Shown: positions 8,319 through 16,067 of the stretch, in pieces
Numbering within the stretch: position 1 is the stretch's first letter
Layout of the letters: each line of letters begins with the position of its first letter
DNA from: Calothrix sp. PCC 7716
Lineage (GTDB): Bacteria > Cyanobacteriota > Cyanobacteriia > Cyanobacteriales > Nostocaceae
Length of the DNA: 64,000 nt
Direction: 5' to 3'
Assembly: GCF_019977735.1 (NCBI RefSeq)
Contig: NZ_AP025020.1
Span: 154,360 to 218,359 of the forward strand
Notes under the pieces: generated by a model
Database searches by the model: none
The model's input: only the letters and a program-made list of their open reading frames with translations
Told to the model about the DNA's origin: nothing
Program-made: the position numbers and the translations under genes

Positions 8319-9635
8319 ATGAACGTTACGGCGCCTTTTGTACTAGCGTACAGTTTTGATTATGGTCAGTTTGATAGCTCCCAGATGCAAAGCAGGGCTA
8401 AAAGTACGCTTGGTAACTTTTTGGGTTTTGTCCGCTCGTCTTTTGATGGGTTGTTGGAGAATGGTCGCGCGTTGCAGGAGTTGTATTGTGATTGTTTGGC
8501 TTTGTCTCCGAATGGCAAGAAGGTTTTTGATGATTGGTTGGCAAGTTCTGATTTTGGGGTATCCGCGTATTTAGCAAGAAGCGCGATGGAGATTTATATT
8601 TGGTTTGAGAAGTTGCCTGAGAGGGTACAGCGTTTGGTACGGCAAAATGTTCAAAGTTGGTCGGTGTCTGCGCTACGGCAATTGACTAAGGTAAGCGCTG
8701 ACTTGGTGAAGGAGTTGACGTGTACGGGCAAGAAAACAGCAGCGCAGGTTAAACAACATGTCTCAAAACAGGCAGGAAATTTATCTAGTACTTATGTTTT
8801 TCAATCCCCTGCTCCTCAGTTGGCGCCTGGTATGAGGATTACGGTAACGGGCGATGGTAATAGTTGGAATGGGCAAAGTGGGATAATTATGTCCAGTCAA
8901 GAAGATGAGTTTTGGGTTCTTTTTGACCATACTGTTGCTAGTGGTAAGGATGTCAAGCATTTAGTTAAAGCAGACCAGATGCAATCGGAAGTTAAAGTGT
9001 CTGGGATAGCAACGAAGTCAGGTTCACAAGAAATATTTACTGCTGCTGAGGTAGAGCAGAAAATACAAGAAGCTTTGGCACAACGTGATAAGGAGAAGGC
9101 AGAGGAGGAGTTGGGACGTTTTGTAGAAATACGTGATGCGGCGCTAAAAGCTGCGAAGGAGGAAATGAAGGCAGCAGAACAGTATGCAACTAAGATGGCG
9201 CAAAAGAATTCGGAGTTGGTACAGCAGTTGGCTATGAAGGAACGTGAGATAGAGGAATTACGTGGTTTACGAGCTAAGAATCAGCAGTTAGAGGAGAGAG
9301 TAGCTCAATTAGAGAAAGCTCTTGATGATGCGAATGTAAGTAGATGGGGTAATACGTTTAGTCGCCAAGCTGCTAAGGTTGTGAATTCTGAGTTGGAGAA
9401 AACTATTGCGCCGCTGATGGCGGAGGTTGAGCGGTTGCAGAATTTGGTGGAGGAACAGAAAGGGAAGTTAAGTGAACTTGAAGATGTTAATTGTAAGCAG
9501 CAGGAAGAATTGAATTTTTGGCGCCAGTCTTCTGAGAATAAGTTTGATGTTGAGGGAGGGGAGTCGTTTTGTGTTGTTAATCAGGGGTGGAATGGAAGGT
9601 TTGTTAGGGGGCAAGGAGTGAGCGGTATGAATTAA
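8319..9635 (+). CDS. Plasmid-type hypothetical protein with long C-terminal coiled coil
   Basis: The start is set at ATG 8319 (MNVTAPFVLAYSFDYGQF) because AAGGGGC lies ten bases upstream; an in-frame ATG at 8298 would add seven residues. Residues 20-140 form a helical domain (LENGRALQELYCDCLALSPN, VSALRQLTKVS) that resembles helical N-terminal domains of plasmid accessory proteins. Residues 165-215 are a small beta domain (APGMRITVTGDGNSWNGQSG, EDEFWVLFDHT), possibly SH3/KOW-like. Residues about 235-410 are an uninterrupted coiled coil rich in E/K/Q. No catalytic motif is visible. It is flanked by two paralogous HTH genes. A structural or DNA-organising role is possible but unproven. Confidence 0.72.
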   Translation: MNVTAPFVLAYSFDYGQFDSSQMQSRAKSTLGNFLGFVRSSFDGLLENGRALQELYCDCLALSPNGKKVFDDWLASSDFGVSAYLARSAMEIYIWFEKLPERVQRLVRQNVQSWSVSALRQLTKVSADLVKELTCTGKKTAAQVKQHVSKQAGNLSSTYVFQSPAPQLAPGMRITVTGDGNSWNGQSGIIMSSQEDEFWVLFDHTVASGKDVKHLVKADQMQSEVKVSGIATKSGSQEIFTAAEVEQKIQEALAQRDKEKAEEELGRFVEIRDAALKAAKEEMKAAEQYATKMAQKNSELVQQLAMKEREIEELRGLRAKNQQLEERVAQLEKALDDANVSRWGNTFSRQAAKVVNSELEKTIAPLMAEVERLQNLVEEQKGKLSELEDVNCKQQEELNFWRQSSENKFDVEGGESFCVVNQGWNGRFVRGQGVSGMN

Positions 9636-9665
9636 TGCTTTGTGTTGTGATTTTGGCTTTACTTT

Positions 9666-10052
9666 ATGGGACCTCGACAAAAACAGCGGAGCGATGGTGT
9701 TAAAATTCCGCAGTGGTTTTGGAAGTTTGTTTTGTGTGAGACGCGCGGGTGTCAGCAGAATGAGCAATTTTTTTTGGCGATTCTTAAACCAATGGCGCCT
9801 CAAGATTGGTGTCGAATTTGGGTGCCAATAATTCATCCTGATGTGGAGGCGCCGTTAGATGGAGAACGCAGTCCACCAGGTTATATGAAAGCTTGTGTTG
9901 TAACGTTGTGTAAATTAACGGGATATAGCGAGTGTACTGTGGAGGGGTGGTTCTATGGTAAGTCGTATCATCATACGGTGGGAATTTTGCTGCGTTGTAT
10001 CCATATATTGTTTAAGTTTCAACGAGTAACTAAAATTTCAGATGTTGTTTGA
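9666..10052 (+). CDS. HTH-like protein, paralogue of the 7942 gene with N-terminal extension
   Basis: A 128-aa protein from ATG 9666, 30 bp after the coiled-coil gene, so probably cotranscribed. Residues 50-95 repeat the pattern of the 7942 product (PLDGERSPPGYMKACVVTLC then KLTGYSECTVEGW). The first 50 residues (IPQWFWKFVLCETRGCQQNE) are unique to this copy and contain two Cys. The C-terminus (VGILLRCIHILFKFQRVTKI) is hydrophobic and basic. It is likely a DNA-binding paralogue that has diverged after duplication. No ribosome binding site is evident, so the start could be internal. Confidence 0.6.
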   Translation: MGPRQKQRSDGVKIPQWFWKFVLCETRGCQQNEQFFLAILKPMAPQDWCRIWVPIIHPDVEAPLDGERSPPGYMKACVVTLCKLTGYSECTVEGWFYGKSYHHTVGILLRCIHILFKFQRVTKISDVV

Positions 10053-10097
10053 TTACCTTGATGTAAATTTACGTTGGGGTATTTTATTTAGCTGTTT

Positions 10098-10135
10098 AGT
10101 TACCCTAAATTTACTGGAATTGTAACTAAAGTTAC
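10098..10135. promoter_or_regulatory. Candidate operator: GTAACT/AGTTAC inverted repeats
   Basis: A perfect inverted repeat GTAACT-AA-AGTTAC at 10122-10135 is preceded by another AGTTAC at 10098-10103, and a further GTAACTAAAA half-site sits at 10026. It lies 114 bp upstream of the MerR-like gene at 10249, consistent with an operator or promoter region for the downstream series of genes. Confidence 0.45.
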
Positions 10136-10248
10136 TTAACTAGCGCTTTAATAAAATTATTGTGCATTTTGATTGTGATTGCAATTCCGATAAGCCTTAT
10201 TTGGAGCTGCAACCAAGGAGAGTTTGAAGTGTAATGTAAGTGGATTAC

Positions 10249-10641
10249 ATGAAAAATATTCAACAGCTTTATACCCAATGTAAGTTAGCCAAGCAATGCG
10301 ATGTTAGTCCGCAGACGATTAAAAATTGGTGTGTTTGGGCAGGACTTACGCCACCAAAGAAAGGAACTTATTTTAGTTGCGATGAGTTGGAGGCGTTAGC
10401 TGATTTTTACCTTGCTTACAAGTTTCTACGAGTTGAACAGGAGAATTATATTGATACTGTTTTGGGAATGGGTGGGTTAAAGAAGTACATTCTCAAGGTA
10501 CGTCGGATGACTTTACATGAGTTTGTTGCTGAGTTTTTAACGGCAGAAGAGAAGGTTCATTTGTTAGTCAAGATTTTGGTGGATAAGTTAGAGGAGGAAA
10601 ATCAAAGTGATAAATTTAACGTTAGTAGCGCAGCAGCTTGA
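10249..10641 (+). CDS. MerR/excisionase-like HTH protein
   Basis: The start is ATG 10249 (MKNIQQLYTQCKLAKQCDVS), with a GTG at 10240 as alternative; AAGGAG lies further upstream. Residues 10-50 (LAKQCDVSPQTIKNWCVWAG then LTPPKKGTYFSCDELEALA) follow the winged-helix pattern of MerR/HTH_17 excisionase-type DNA-binding proteins, in which a helix-turn-helix is followed by an aromatic-bearing wing and an E-L-E-A helix. The rest is helical. It is the first gene of a closely spaced plus-strand series running to 17.2 kb and overlaps the next gene by 35 bp, so it could regulate that series. Confidence 0.7.
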   Translation: MKNIQQLYTQCKLAKQCDVSPQTIKNWCVWAGLTPPKKGTYFSCDELEALADFYLAYKFLRVEQENYIDTVLGMGGLKKYILKVRRMTLHEFVAEFLTAEEKVHLLVKILVDKLEEENQSDKFNVSSAAA

Positions 10642-11239
10642 GATTCCTTTAGAGGAGTTAAAATCGATTTGTCAGGTTTTGAGAATTGAAATCGTTAAGG
10701 AAGCCATAGCTACATCTGAAAGGCAGAAAATTCAAGATTTTATTAATGTTTGTAGGGAGAGAGGAGTAAGTGTTGCTCAAGGTCTTGAAGAAATACAACG
10801 GTTACAGCAAGAAGCGCAAGCTCAACAAAAGGTGATGGGTGAAAGGTTTGATATTAAAACTTTTTTCCAGCAGCGTATAGGTGTAGACCCTTTACAATTA
10901 AATCCTGGGAGTTATCACTATGATTTATACGAGTTGTTGCTGAAATCTCAGTCGATATCTCAAGTAGGTTATGCTTTGTTTCGAGAAGCTTTTCTACGCC
11001 AAACTCATGATTTAATTATGAACGGCGCCACAGATACGGGAATTGAAAATAATCAAACTGTTGGTGGGTTTGAAACTGTTTTTGAAAATATAGAGGCGAC
11101 TTTTGACCAAAATTTTTTGGGGAGTTCGGTAAATTGGGACTCAGGAGAACATCTACATCTGGCGCCGGGTATAACCAAAACATCGTTACCAAGAGCGCAG
11201 AAGACGGATATATCGTCCCCGCAGTCGTCGAAGAAGTAG
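10607..11239 (+). CDS. Hypothetical protein with N-terminal HTH-like helices
   Basis: GTG start with a strong GAGGAGGA ribosome binding site inside the end of the previous gene, giving a 35-bp overlap and probable translational coupling. Residues 1-70 (LVAQQLEIPLEELKSICQVL, RERGVSVAQGLEEIQRLQQE) are helical and may form a DNA-binding or dimerisation domain. The middle (TFFQQRIGVDPLQLNPGSYH, YELLLKSQSISQVGYALFRE) is also helical. The last third is polar and low in structure (SSVNWDSGEHLHLAPG). The family is not recognised. Its 3' 106 bases are also read in another frame by the next gene. Confidence 0.65.
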   Translation: MINLTLVAQQLEIPLEELKSICQVLRIEIVKEAIATSERQKIQDFINVCRERGVSVAQGLEEIQRLQQEAQAQQKVMGERFDIKTFFQQRIGVDPLQLNPGSYHYDLYELLLKSQSISQVGYALFREAFLRQTHDLIMNGATDTGIENNQTVGGFETVFENIEATFDQNFLGSSVNWDSGEHLHLAPGITKTSLPRAQKTDISSPQSSKK

Positions 11240-11538
11240 TTGATACGGCGCCTGATTTTGCTGTTGAAAGTATGAAGTTGATGGCGCCGAGTTTTAACGA
11301 AGCTATGATTAGTGACCGCCGGACGGTTGCTAATTATATGACTGAAGGGAGCGCTATTGCAATTGGCGCAGCTATTACTACGAGTTGTTCTATAGCAACT
11401 GTTGCTGTTGTAAGTACTGCTCCGCCAAAACCTTTTTTCATAAGGATTATGGTGGGGGGTGTTGTTGGGACGGTATTGGGAGGATTTTTGGCGTGGTTGG
11501 TTATTTGGTATTACAGGAAAGAGGTTTTGCGAAGGTAA
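11134..11538 (+). CDS. Small two-helix membrane protein
   Basis: 134-aa frame. A TTG at 11134 with TGGGGAG nine bases upstream gives a long overlap (106 bp) with the preceding gene; the alternative is ATG 11272 (MKLMAPSFNEAMISDRRTVA). Either way the product has two hydrophobic helices, AIAIGAAITTSCSIATVAVV and MVGGVVGTVLGGFLAWLVIW, and ends in a positively charged tail (YYRKEVLRR) that should be cytoplasmic. The glycine-zipper-like second helix suggests packing in an oligomer. The function is unknown. It is one of several small membrane proteins in this series, consistent with a multi-subunit envelope complex. Confidence 0.65.
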   Translation: MGLRRTSTSGAGYNQNIVTKSAEDGYIVPAVVEEVVDTAPDFAVESMKLMAPSFNEAMISDRRTVANYMTEGSAIAIGAAITTSCSIATVAVVSTAPPKPFFIRIMVGGVVGTVLGGFLAWLVIWYYRKEVLRR

Positions 11539-11549
11539 GATTGGCAACG

Positions 11550-11574
11550 GATGTAACGGATGTAACGGATGGTT
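11550..11574 (+). repeat. Short tandem repeat of 9-mer GTAACGGAT
   Basis: Three units of an AACGGATGT-type 9-mer follow the stop codon of the membrane protein gene. The same motif, preceded in both places by GGCAACGGAT and followed by GGTTT, occurs at 14089-14117, also directly after a gene of this series. It resembles the short tandem repeats common between genes in filamentous cyanobacteria. Confidence 0.6.
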
Positions 11575-11595
11575 TATTATGCGGGGTGGGAGTTT

Positions 11596-12522
11596 ATGGA
11601 GTCTCGATATCCGCGTTTTGATGATGTTGATAAACGTGAAAAGTTGGAGGATTATTTGAGTGAGGATTGGGCGCCTGAACCTCGTGGTAGAAAACAAGCT
11701 TCGGAAAGTGGGTTTTTAGGGATTTTGAAGCGGGATAAGCTGGATTCTTTGCTTTTACATCCTTGGCTGATTTCTATTTTGGTTGGGGTGGTAATTTCGG
11801 TGATGATATCAATTGTTGCTTTGATGTTGAGGAAACCGCAACAGGTGGAGATTACACCAGAAGAGCGCGCGCAGCAAGAAGTTTTGGGTGCAGCTAAAAA
11901 TTTAGAAGCTCAAGAGTCTAAGTTTTTGGAGTATGTTACTCGGAATGATTATAGTCCGGGAGTGGTGACAAATCCGGGTTTGTTGCAAGCGGCTATTTTG
12001 GAGGGTGCAACAAGGTATCGTAATCGTGTAATTCAAAATCAAAATAATCCTCAAAGTCCAAGTTATAATCTTCACGAGGAGATTATTAATAATGGGTCTG
12101 AAATTGAGGCTTTGAAGCGTATTAATCTTGGCGCCTCTGTGAAGGAAGCGGAGTTAAGATATATTGACCCGGCGACTAATACTTGGACTGTTGTTCCTTT
12201 AGATTCAGCGGAGTTGGTTGCTAGTGGATTAGTAAAGTTAAATATCATTACCAATAGCCGTAATGGTATAAATCAAAAGTTTGAGCTTATAACAATTGCT
12301 CAAAATACTCGCAAGGCTTTGGATGAAATTAAATCATTGCGCTTGGATTCTTTGCGCTCGAAAGGGTTGGCGCCTATTGCTGATGAACTCGATAAAATTG
12401 ATTGGTTTGGTAATAAGGCAAAACCGCAAGAGGCAGGAATTAGTAATTACGGGAAGTTGGATGAGCAACCGAGTTTACCTCCTGAGCCGAAACCTTCTAT
12501 TCCAAAGGGAGAAAAGAATTAG
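11596..12522 (+). CDS. Single-pass membrane protein of the envelope module
   Basis: I use ATG 11596 (MESRYPRFDDVDKREKLEDY), preceded by GGGGTGGGAG; a frame-open ATG at 11569 lies inside the tandem repeat. About 60 charged residues precede a transmembrane helix (LISILVGVVISVMISIVALM, around residue 55-75), so the large C-terminal part is likely on the far side of the membrane. That part has a helical stalk (QVEITPEERAQQEVLGAAKN), a mixed domain (RYIDPATNTWTVVPLDSAEL) and a proline-rich end (QPSLPPEPKPSIPKGEKN). The topology (short cytoplasmic N-terminus, one helix, large outer domain) resembles inner-membrane subunits of secretion machines such as VirB8 or VirB10, but no sequence motif proves that. 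Confidence 0.65.
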   Translation: MESRYPRFDDVDKREKLEDYLSEDWAPEPRGRKQASESGFLGILKRDKLDSLLLHPWLISILVGVVISVMISIVALMLRKPQQVEITPEERAQQEVLGAAKNLEAQESKFLEYVTRNDYSPGVVTNPGLLQAAILEGATRYRNRVIQNQNNPQSPSYNLHEEIINNGSEIEALKRINLGASVKEAELRYIDPATNTWTVVPLDSAELVASGLVKLNIITNSRNGINQKFELITIAQNTRKALDEIKSLRLDSLRSKGLAPIADELDKIDWFGNKAKPQEAGISNYGKLDEQPSLPPEPKPSIPKGEKN

Positions 12523-12539
12523 TTTTGACGGGTAAGAAA

Positions 12540-12576
12540 AACGAACCGCAAAGGACGCAAAGAACGCAAAGAAAGA
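12540..12576. repeat. Dispersed repeat family B (CGCAAAGGACGCAAAG)
   Basis: GAACCGCAAAGGACGCAAAG followed by AACGCAAAGAAAG, just after the membrane protein gene. Relatives are at 7636 and 38740. Confidence 0.6.
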
Positions 12577-12607
12577 AGTAAAAAAGGAGCATTATAAATG
12601 TGCGGAA

Positions 12608-12693
12608 TTATGTCATGCTGAACGGAGCGTAGCGGAGTGAAGCATCTCGTATAACTCAAAACTATTAAGATTCTTCGCTGCGCTCAGAATGAC
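12608..12693. repeat. Palindromic dispersed repeat (GTCATGCTGA...TCAGAATGAC type)
   Basis: TGTCATGCTGAACGGAGCG and a downstream GCTGCGCTCAGAATGACA are approximate inverted repeats, with AGCATCTCG and AGATTCTTCG between them. Elements of this appearance are scattered through many bacterial genomes. It sits about 25 bp upstream of the ATPase gene, where transcripts would form a long hairpin. Confidence 0.6.
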
Positions 12694-12717
12694 AAATTAC
12701 ATTTTTGCAAAATTGGA

Positions 12718-14100
12718 ATGCTCCCTATTAAAAGATTATCCTATTCGTATAGAGCAATGAGTATTAAATTTGCACTGGCACCAATACCATTTTTGCTGGG
12801 TGGCTGGATGTTTGCTTCTAGTTTTAGCACTACTGAAGTGCAGCAGTCAGTTACTCCTTATTCTACTGAGCAACAAGTAACTTTAGTAGAAATGCCTGAA
12901 CCTGCTAAGTCATTTTTGCGGTATGGAGGTGCTGCTATTGCTGTGGTTGCTCCATCGGGGTTTGTATTTTGGGGACTTCAGGATGTGAGGAGGAGAAAAG
13001 AAAAAAGAATTCAACAACCTGTTGCTTATTTGGCGCCAGCTAATACTCATGAACGGGAAGTTGTTGATAGGGTTCCTATTCAAAGGGAAGAAGTTGAGCA
13101 ACCTTTACACGAACAAAGGAGACAACCAAGCACAATTGAGGTTCCAAATTTTTATATGAATGATAGTCGCTTTGGGTCATGGGAGGAGAAGGATAGTAAC
13201 ATTGTTTCAGAATTTAAGCCTCAAAATAGTTTGCAAGAAAAATATGCTGAGGTATCTTCTTTGGTTTATGAGAATACGGTGGGAATTGTTGGTAAGGAAA
13301 AGGGGAGTGGGAAGACATCAAAACTTGGTTATTTAATTGCTGAACATATTAAGTTGGGTCATTTGGTATGGATGGTTAACCCGTTTGCAAAGGGTCAACA
13401 TTGGAAAGGTATTAAAGTTTTTGGACGTGGCTATAATTTTGTTGAAGCTACAAATGCTATCCGTGAATTTACTCGTGTTGCTTTTTGGAGAATTGCCGAA
13501 GCTGGAGATGAAATGAAAGATTACGAGCCATTCGATGATTATCATTTGCATCTTTCTCTTGATGAAATGTCTAATTATTCAAGTGAAGTGGATACTATTG
13601 ATGCTACTGTGATGCCTAAATTTTGGGAAGCGGTGGTGCAATTTCTGCGACAAGCAAATATGTCAGTATCTTTTGCGAGTCATGGTGATACGCAAGCAAT
13701 GCTTGGTGGCGCCAAGGCTCTTGCTGGAAAGTCGGAGACTATTAAGGATGCAATTGTTTGGCTGTATGCTCAGGCAGTTACAGATAAAAATGTTGAGGGT
13801 AATAAACGTTGTGCAGGTTGGGCTTATTTAATTCGTCCTGATGGTGGAGAACGGCAGAAGTTGAGAGTGGAAATTCCAAGGTGGATGCAAGGACCTCCTG
13901 CAACTCGACTTGATGGTAAGGATAAGTATAACTATATACAGTTGGTGCAGAAATATTGTCCTCAGTTTTTATATGTTCCACCGTCGGTTCAAAGTTGTGG
14001 GGAAGATGTTGGGCCTAACGAAATGGATGCGGAGCAATTTCGTCAAAAGTTGATTGAGCAAGAGGATATTTGGGGATGGGATGAGGGTGGCAACGGATAG
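12718..14100 (+). CDS. Membrane-anchored P-loop ATPase, coupling-protein-like
   Basis: Two N-terminal hydrophobic helices (FALAPIPFLLGGWMFASSF and RYGGAAIAVVAPSGFVFWGL) are followed by a basic, proline-containing linker and a cytoplasmic NTPase domain. Walker A is GKEKGSGKTS near residue 192-201; a Walker B-like strand HLHLSLDEMSNY lies near residue 278; SFASHGDTQAMLGG may be a sensor region. At 460 aa, with the anchor-plus-ATPase layout, it resembles VirD4/TraD type IV coupling proteins and HerA/FtsK-type motors, but the sequence is too diverged to place firmly. The start could be ATG 12718 or ATG 12757 (MSIKFALAP). It stands at the centre of the membrane-protein series and probably powers it, by moving DNA or protein. 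Function by analogy only. Confidence 0.72.
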   Translation: MLPIKRLSYSYRAMSIKFALAPIPFLLGGWMFASSFSTTEVQQSVTPYSTEQQVTLVEMPEPAKSFLRYGGAAIAVVAPSGFVFWGLQDVRRRKEKRIQQPVAYLAPANTHEREVVDRVPIQREEVEQPLHEQRRQPSTIEVPNFYMNDSRFGSWEEKDSNIVSEFKPQNSLQEKYAEVSSLVYENTVGIVGKEKGSGKTSKLGYLIAEHIKLGHLVWMVNPFAKGQHWKGIKVFGRGYNFVEATNAIREFTRVAFWRIAEAGDEMKDYEPFDDYHLHLSLDEMSNYSSEVDTIDATVMPKFWEAVVQFLRQANMSVSFASHGDTQAMLGGAKALAGKSETIKDAIVWLYAQAVTDKNVEGNKRCAGWAYLIRPDGGERQKLRVEIPRWMQGPPATRLDGKDKYNYIQLVQKYCPQFLYVPPSVQSCGEDVGPNEMDAEQFRQKLIEQEDIWGWDEGGNG

Positions 14101-14117
14101 AACGGATGTAACGGATG
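14089..14117 (+). repeat. Short tandem repeat, second copy (AACGGATGT type)
   Basis: GGCAACGGATAGAACGGATG then TAACGGATGG overlaps the stop codon of the ATPase gene; the stop TAG lies inside the repeat. It matches the repeat at 11550. A GCAGG/CCTGC inverted repeat follows at about 14162-14181; the remaining gap to 14233 holds no gene. Confidence 0.55.
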
Positions 14118-14233
14118 GTTTGTTGGTTTTGTGGCATCGGTAGCCTAATGCCTTGATAGTGCAGGAGTGGCTTGCCTGCTGATGCTTTGCTCTTCTGAGA
14201 GCTTGTGATGATAAAGATTATGAAGGAGGAATT

Positions 14234-14905
14234 ATGGCGAGAGATAAACGGGGTAAGTCTTATAACAGACAGTTGCCTTCGCTGAATATGGATTTTAATC
14301 CTGATGATGTTTATGATGTGGACTGCTACACAACTGAAGAGGAAGAACCTGGGTGGCGCCGTCGCGCTCGTAATACTGGACGATTTGTAGATTCTGCTTA
14401 TAGTGCGGGTTCGCGATGGGGTCGGGGATATGTTCAGGGTATTAGTCCAGCAATGGAGGAAGGGTCACACGCTGCAATTGGAACTTTGGGTACTGTTGCT
14501 AGTCATACGAATCCTTTACGACCTTGGCGTTCTTTTGCTTTCTGGAGTATGGGAGTGGGAACTTTGGTAGTTGGTGGATGGGTGTGTCAATTCTTTTTGG
14601 GTAGTGTTATGGCTGCTCGCAACCCTCAACCGTTACCTCAAAATGCTCCTGTTTCGATGCGGTTTGGACATGGTGTTGTAACTATAGGTAAGCCTGTTGC
14701 TTCTGGTGTAGTTAGTGGAGTTCAAGAAGTTGGTTCTGGAGCTACGAACAGTTTAGACCGAGCAGTACGGTTACAGCTTGTAAATAATGATGGCTGGCGC
14801 CAACCAAGTAATGTAACTAGACGGCAGTCGCAGCAACCAGTTACGACGCTTCCTTTAACTAACTGGACGGGTGGCACAGATTACCAGTCAAATCAAAGAA
14901 AATAG
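14234..14905 (+). CDS. Single-pass membrane protein of the envelope module
   Basis: ATG 14234 has a very good ribosome binding site (GAAGGAGGAATT). The first 95 residues are polar with a GWRRRARNTGRFVDSAYSAG segment; one strong transmembrane helix follows (AFWSMGVGTLVVGGWVCQFF, around residue 98-118); the remaining 100 residues are polar with a glycine/valine-rich repeat (GHGVVTIGKPVASGVVSGVQ) and probably face the periplasm. No catalytic motif is seen. It is followed after 15 bases by the next gene's start with no gap in transcription signals, so it belongs to the same operon as the two lytic-type proteins downstream. Confidence 0.68.
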   Translation: MARDKRGKSYNRQLPSLNMDFNPDDVYDVDCYTTEEEEPGWRRRARNTGRFVDSAYSAGSRWGRGYVQGISPAMEEGSHAAIGTLGTVASHTNPLRPWRSFAFWSMGVGTLVVGGWVCQFFLGSVMAARNPQPLPQNAPVSMRFGHGVVTIGKPVASGVVSGVQEVGSGATNSLDRAVRLQLVNNDGWRQPSNVTRRQSQQPVTTLPLTNWTGGTDYQSNQRK

Positions 14906-14920
14906 GTGGAGGACGGGACA

Positions 14921-15247
14921 ATGCCTTGGGTGATAATACCTCGACGTAGCGCTCTTTTAACTGGGGGAATGTTCGTTGTATTTGTTTTAGACATGGTGAA
15001 ACCTGGATATCGCCAGTTTGCGCTGATTCCAGAATTAAAACCGCAAATTGCAACGCTAACATCTGATGTTCGTTCAGACGTAGAGAATTTGCTGCGCGAG
15101 GTATCTTCACCTGCTCAAACAAAACAAGCATCATCCAAGCGCACAAATAAACTATCCCCTAGTAACTGTCAAACACTTTTAGATGGTTACAAACCTGAGA
15201 AACAATGTCACTTCGCTCCAACAAATTACTTAAATATCTCCCCTTAG
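14921..15247 (+). CDS. Small membrane-anchored hypothetical protein
   Basis: The start is set at ATG 14921 (MPWVIIPRRSALLTGGMFVV), because GGAGG lies ten bases upstream; the GTG at 14906 would overlap that ribosome binding site. One N-terminal hydrophobic helix (ALLTGGMFVVFVLDMVKPGY) precedes a polar periplasmic-type region with a short coiled coil (TLTSDVRSDVENLLREVSS). The final 20 residues (NCQTLLDGYKPEKQCHFAPT) carry two cysteines. It overlaps the next gene by 43 bp. No family is recognised. Confidence 0.6.
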   Translation: MPWVIIPRRSALLTGGMFVVFVLDMVKPGYRQFALIPELKPQIATLTSDVRSDVENLLREVSSPAQTKQASSKRTNKLSPSNCQTLLDGYKPEKQCHFAPTNYLNISP

Positions 15248-16065
15248 AAATCCAATATCAGGAGTTAAAAGCATCTGAAGAAGCACTTCAAGTAATTCAC
15301 AATGCCCGCAAGCGTGGTCAAGTCATCTGTTTTGCTCTTTCTATATGTATGGCAGCAGTGATATTACACCCAGGACTTCATCAACGGGTAGAACAAATAC
15401 TTCAATTAGACCATATTGGAGGTATCAATTTTAGTTCTTCTCCAAATCGACCTAATGGAGACAAAATAGCAGATGCATTAGTTAATTACGCGCGCTCTAA
15501 GGGATGGCAATTACGTACTGGCAAACACCGTTACAACATTTTTTATACGCAAGGAATGTTACCTAACGGCGCCCGTAATGATAACGCTCCTAACCAGTTT
15601 AATGACAGTCGTTTCCTGGTCGAAATTAATCCAACACCTCGATTAATTGGCGCCTGGGAAGCGTCAGTTGAGCCAGGGAATCACTATACGAAACAACCGA
15701 TGAATAAAGGAGGTGCCGCGCATATACGAGTTCCGGGATATTACCAAGCATGGCGTATTGGAATGCACAAGGGACGTGAGCAGGCTTTAGTTCAAGTTGT
15801 GCCAGTCGATATAGTGCGCGATAGAAATCGCAACGGCAAGGTTGATAACGGTGATTATTCAGAGCGCGCGTTAATTGGCGCCAATCAACATAGTGCATAT
15901 GACCAGCAGTTTGTAGATGGCGCCAGTGCAGGGTGTCCGGTGGGACGTACATCAAAAGGACATATGGAATTTATGGGATTACTGCAACAAGATGCGGATT
16001 ACAAGGTTTCTAAGGATTTTATTTTTTCAACAGGTTTTGTTCCAGGCAATGAATTGAGGTTTTAA
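15205..16065 (+). CDS. Membrane-anchored protein with H...SAGC motif (L,D-transpeptidase-like?)
   Basis: 286 aa. An N-terminal anchor helix (GQVICFALSICMAAVILHPG, around residue 38-58) is followed by an extracytoplasmic domain. Its C-terminal half has GANQHSAYDQQF, then VDGASAGCPVG, with conserved His and a Cys in S-A-G-C, echoing the H...S-(H/x)-G-C catalytic pair of YkuD-type L,D-transpeptidases and related peptidoglycan enzymes. Before it, VRDRNRNGKVDNGDYSER looks like an EF-hand-type calcium loop. If active it would cut or link cell-wall peptides so that an envelope complex can assemble. It overlaps the preceding gene and is followed two bases later by the next, so it is in an operon. The enzyme assignment is tentative. 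Confidence 0.6.
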   Translation: MSLRSNKLLKYLPLEIQYQELKASEEALQVIHNARKRGQVICFALSICMAAVILHPGLHQRVEQILQLDHIGGINFSSSPNRPNGDKIADALVNYARSKGWQLRTGKHRYNIFYTQGMLPNGARNDNAPNQFNDSRFLVEINPTPRLIGAWEASVEPGNHYTKQPMNKGGAAHIRVPGYYQAWRIGMHKGREQALVQVVPVDIVRDRNRNGKVDNGDYSERALIGANQHSAYDQQFVDGASAGCPVGRTSKGHMEFMGLLQQDADYKVSKDFIFSTGFVPGNELRF

Positions 16066-16067
16066 TT

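Noticed and set aside
8319..9635. ParB or replication initiator identity for the coiled-coil protein
   Set aside because: No ParB boxes, winged-helix Rep motifs or iterons were visible; left as hypothetical.
9468..9836. 122-aa minus-strand frame
   Set aside because: Antisense to the coiled-coil gene and the start of the 9666 gene; low-quality composition.
11385..11659. Additional plus-strand frames over the small membrane protein and tandem repeat
   Set aside because: Out-of-frame shadows of the 11134 and 11596 genes.
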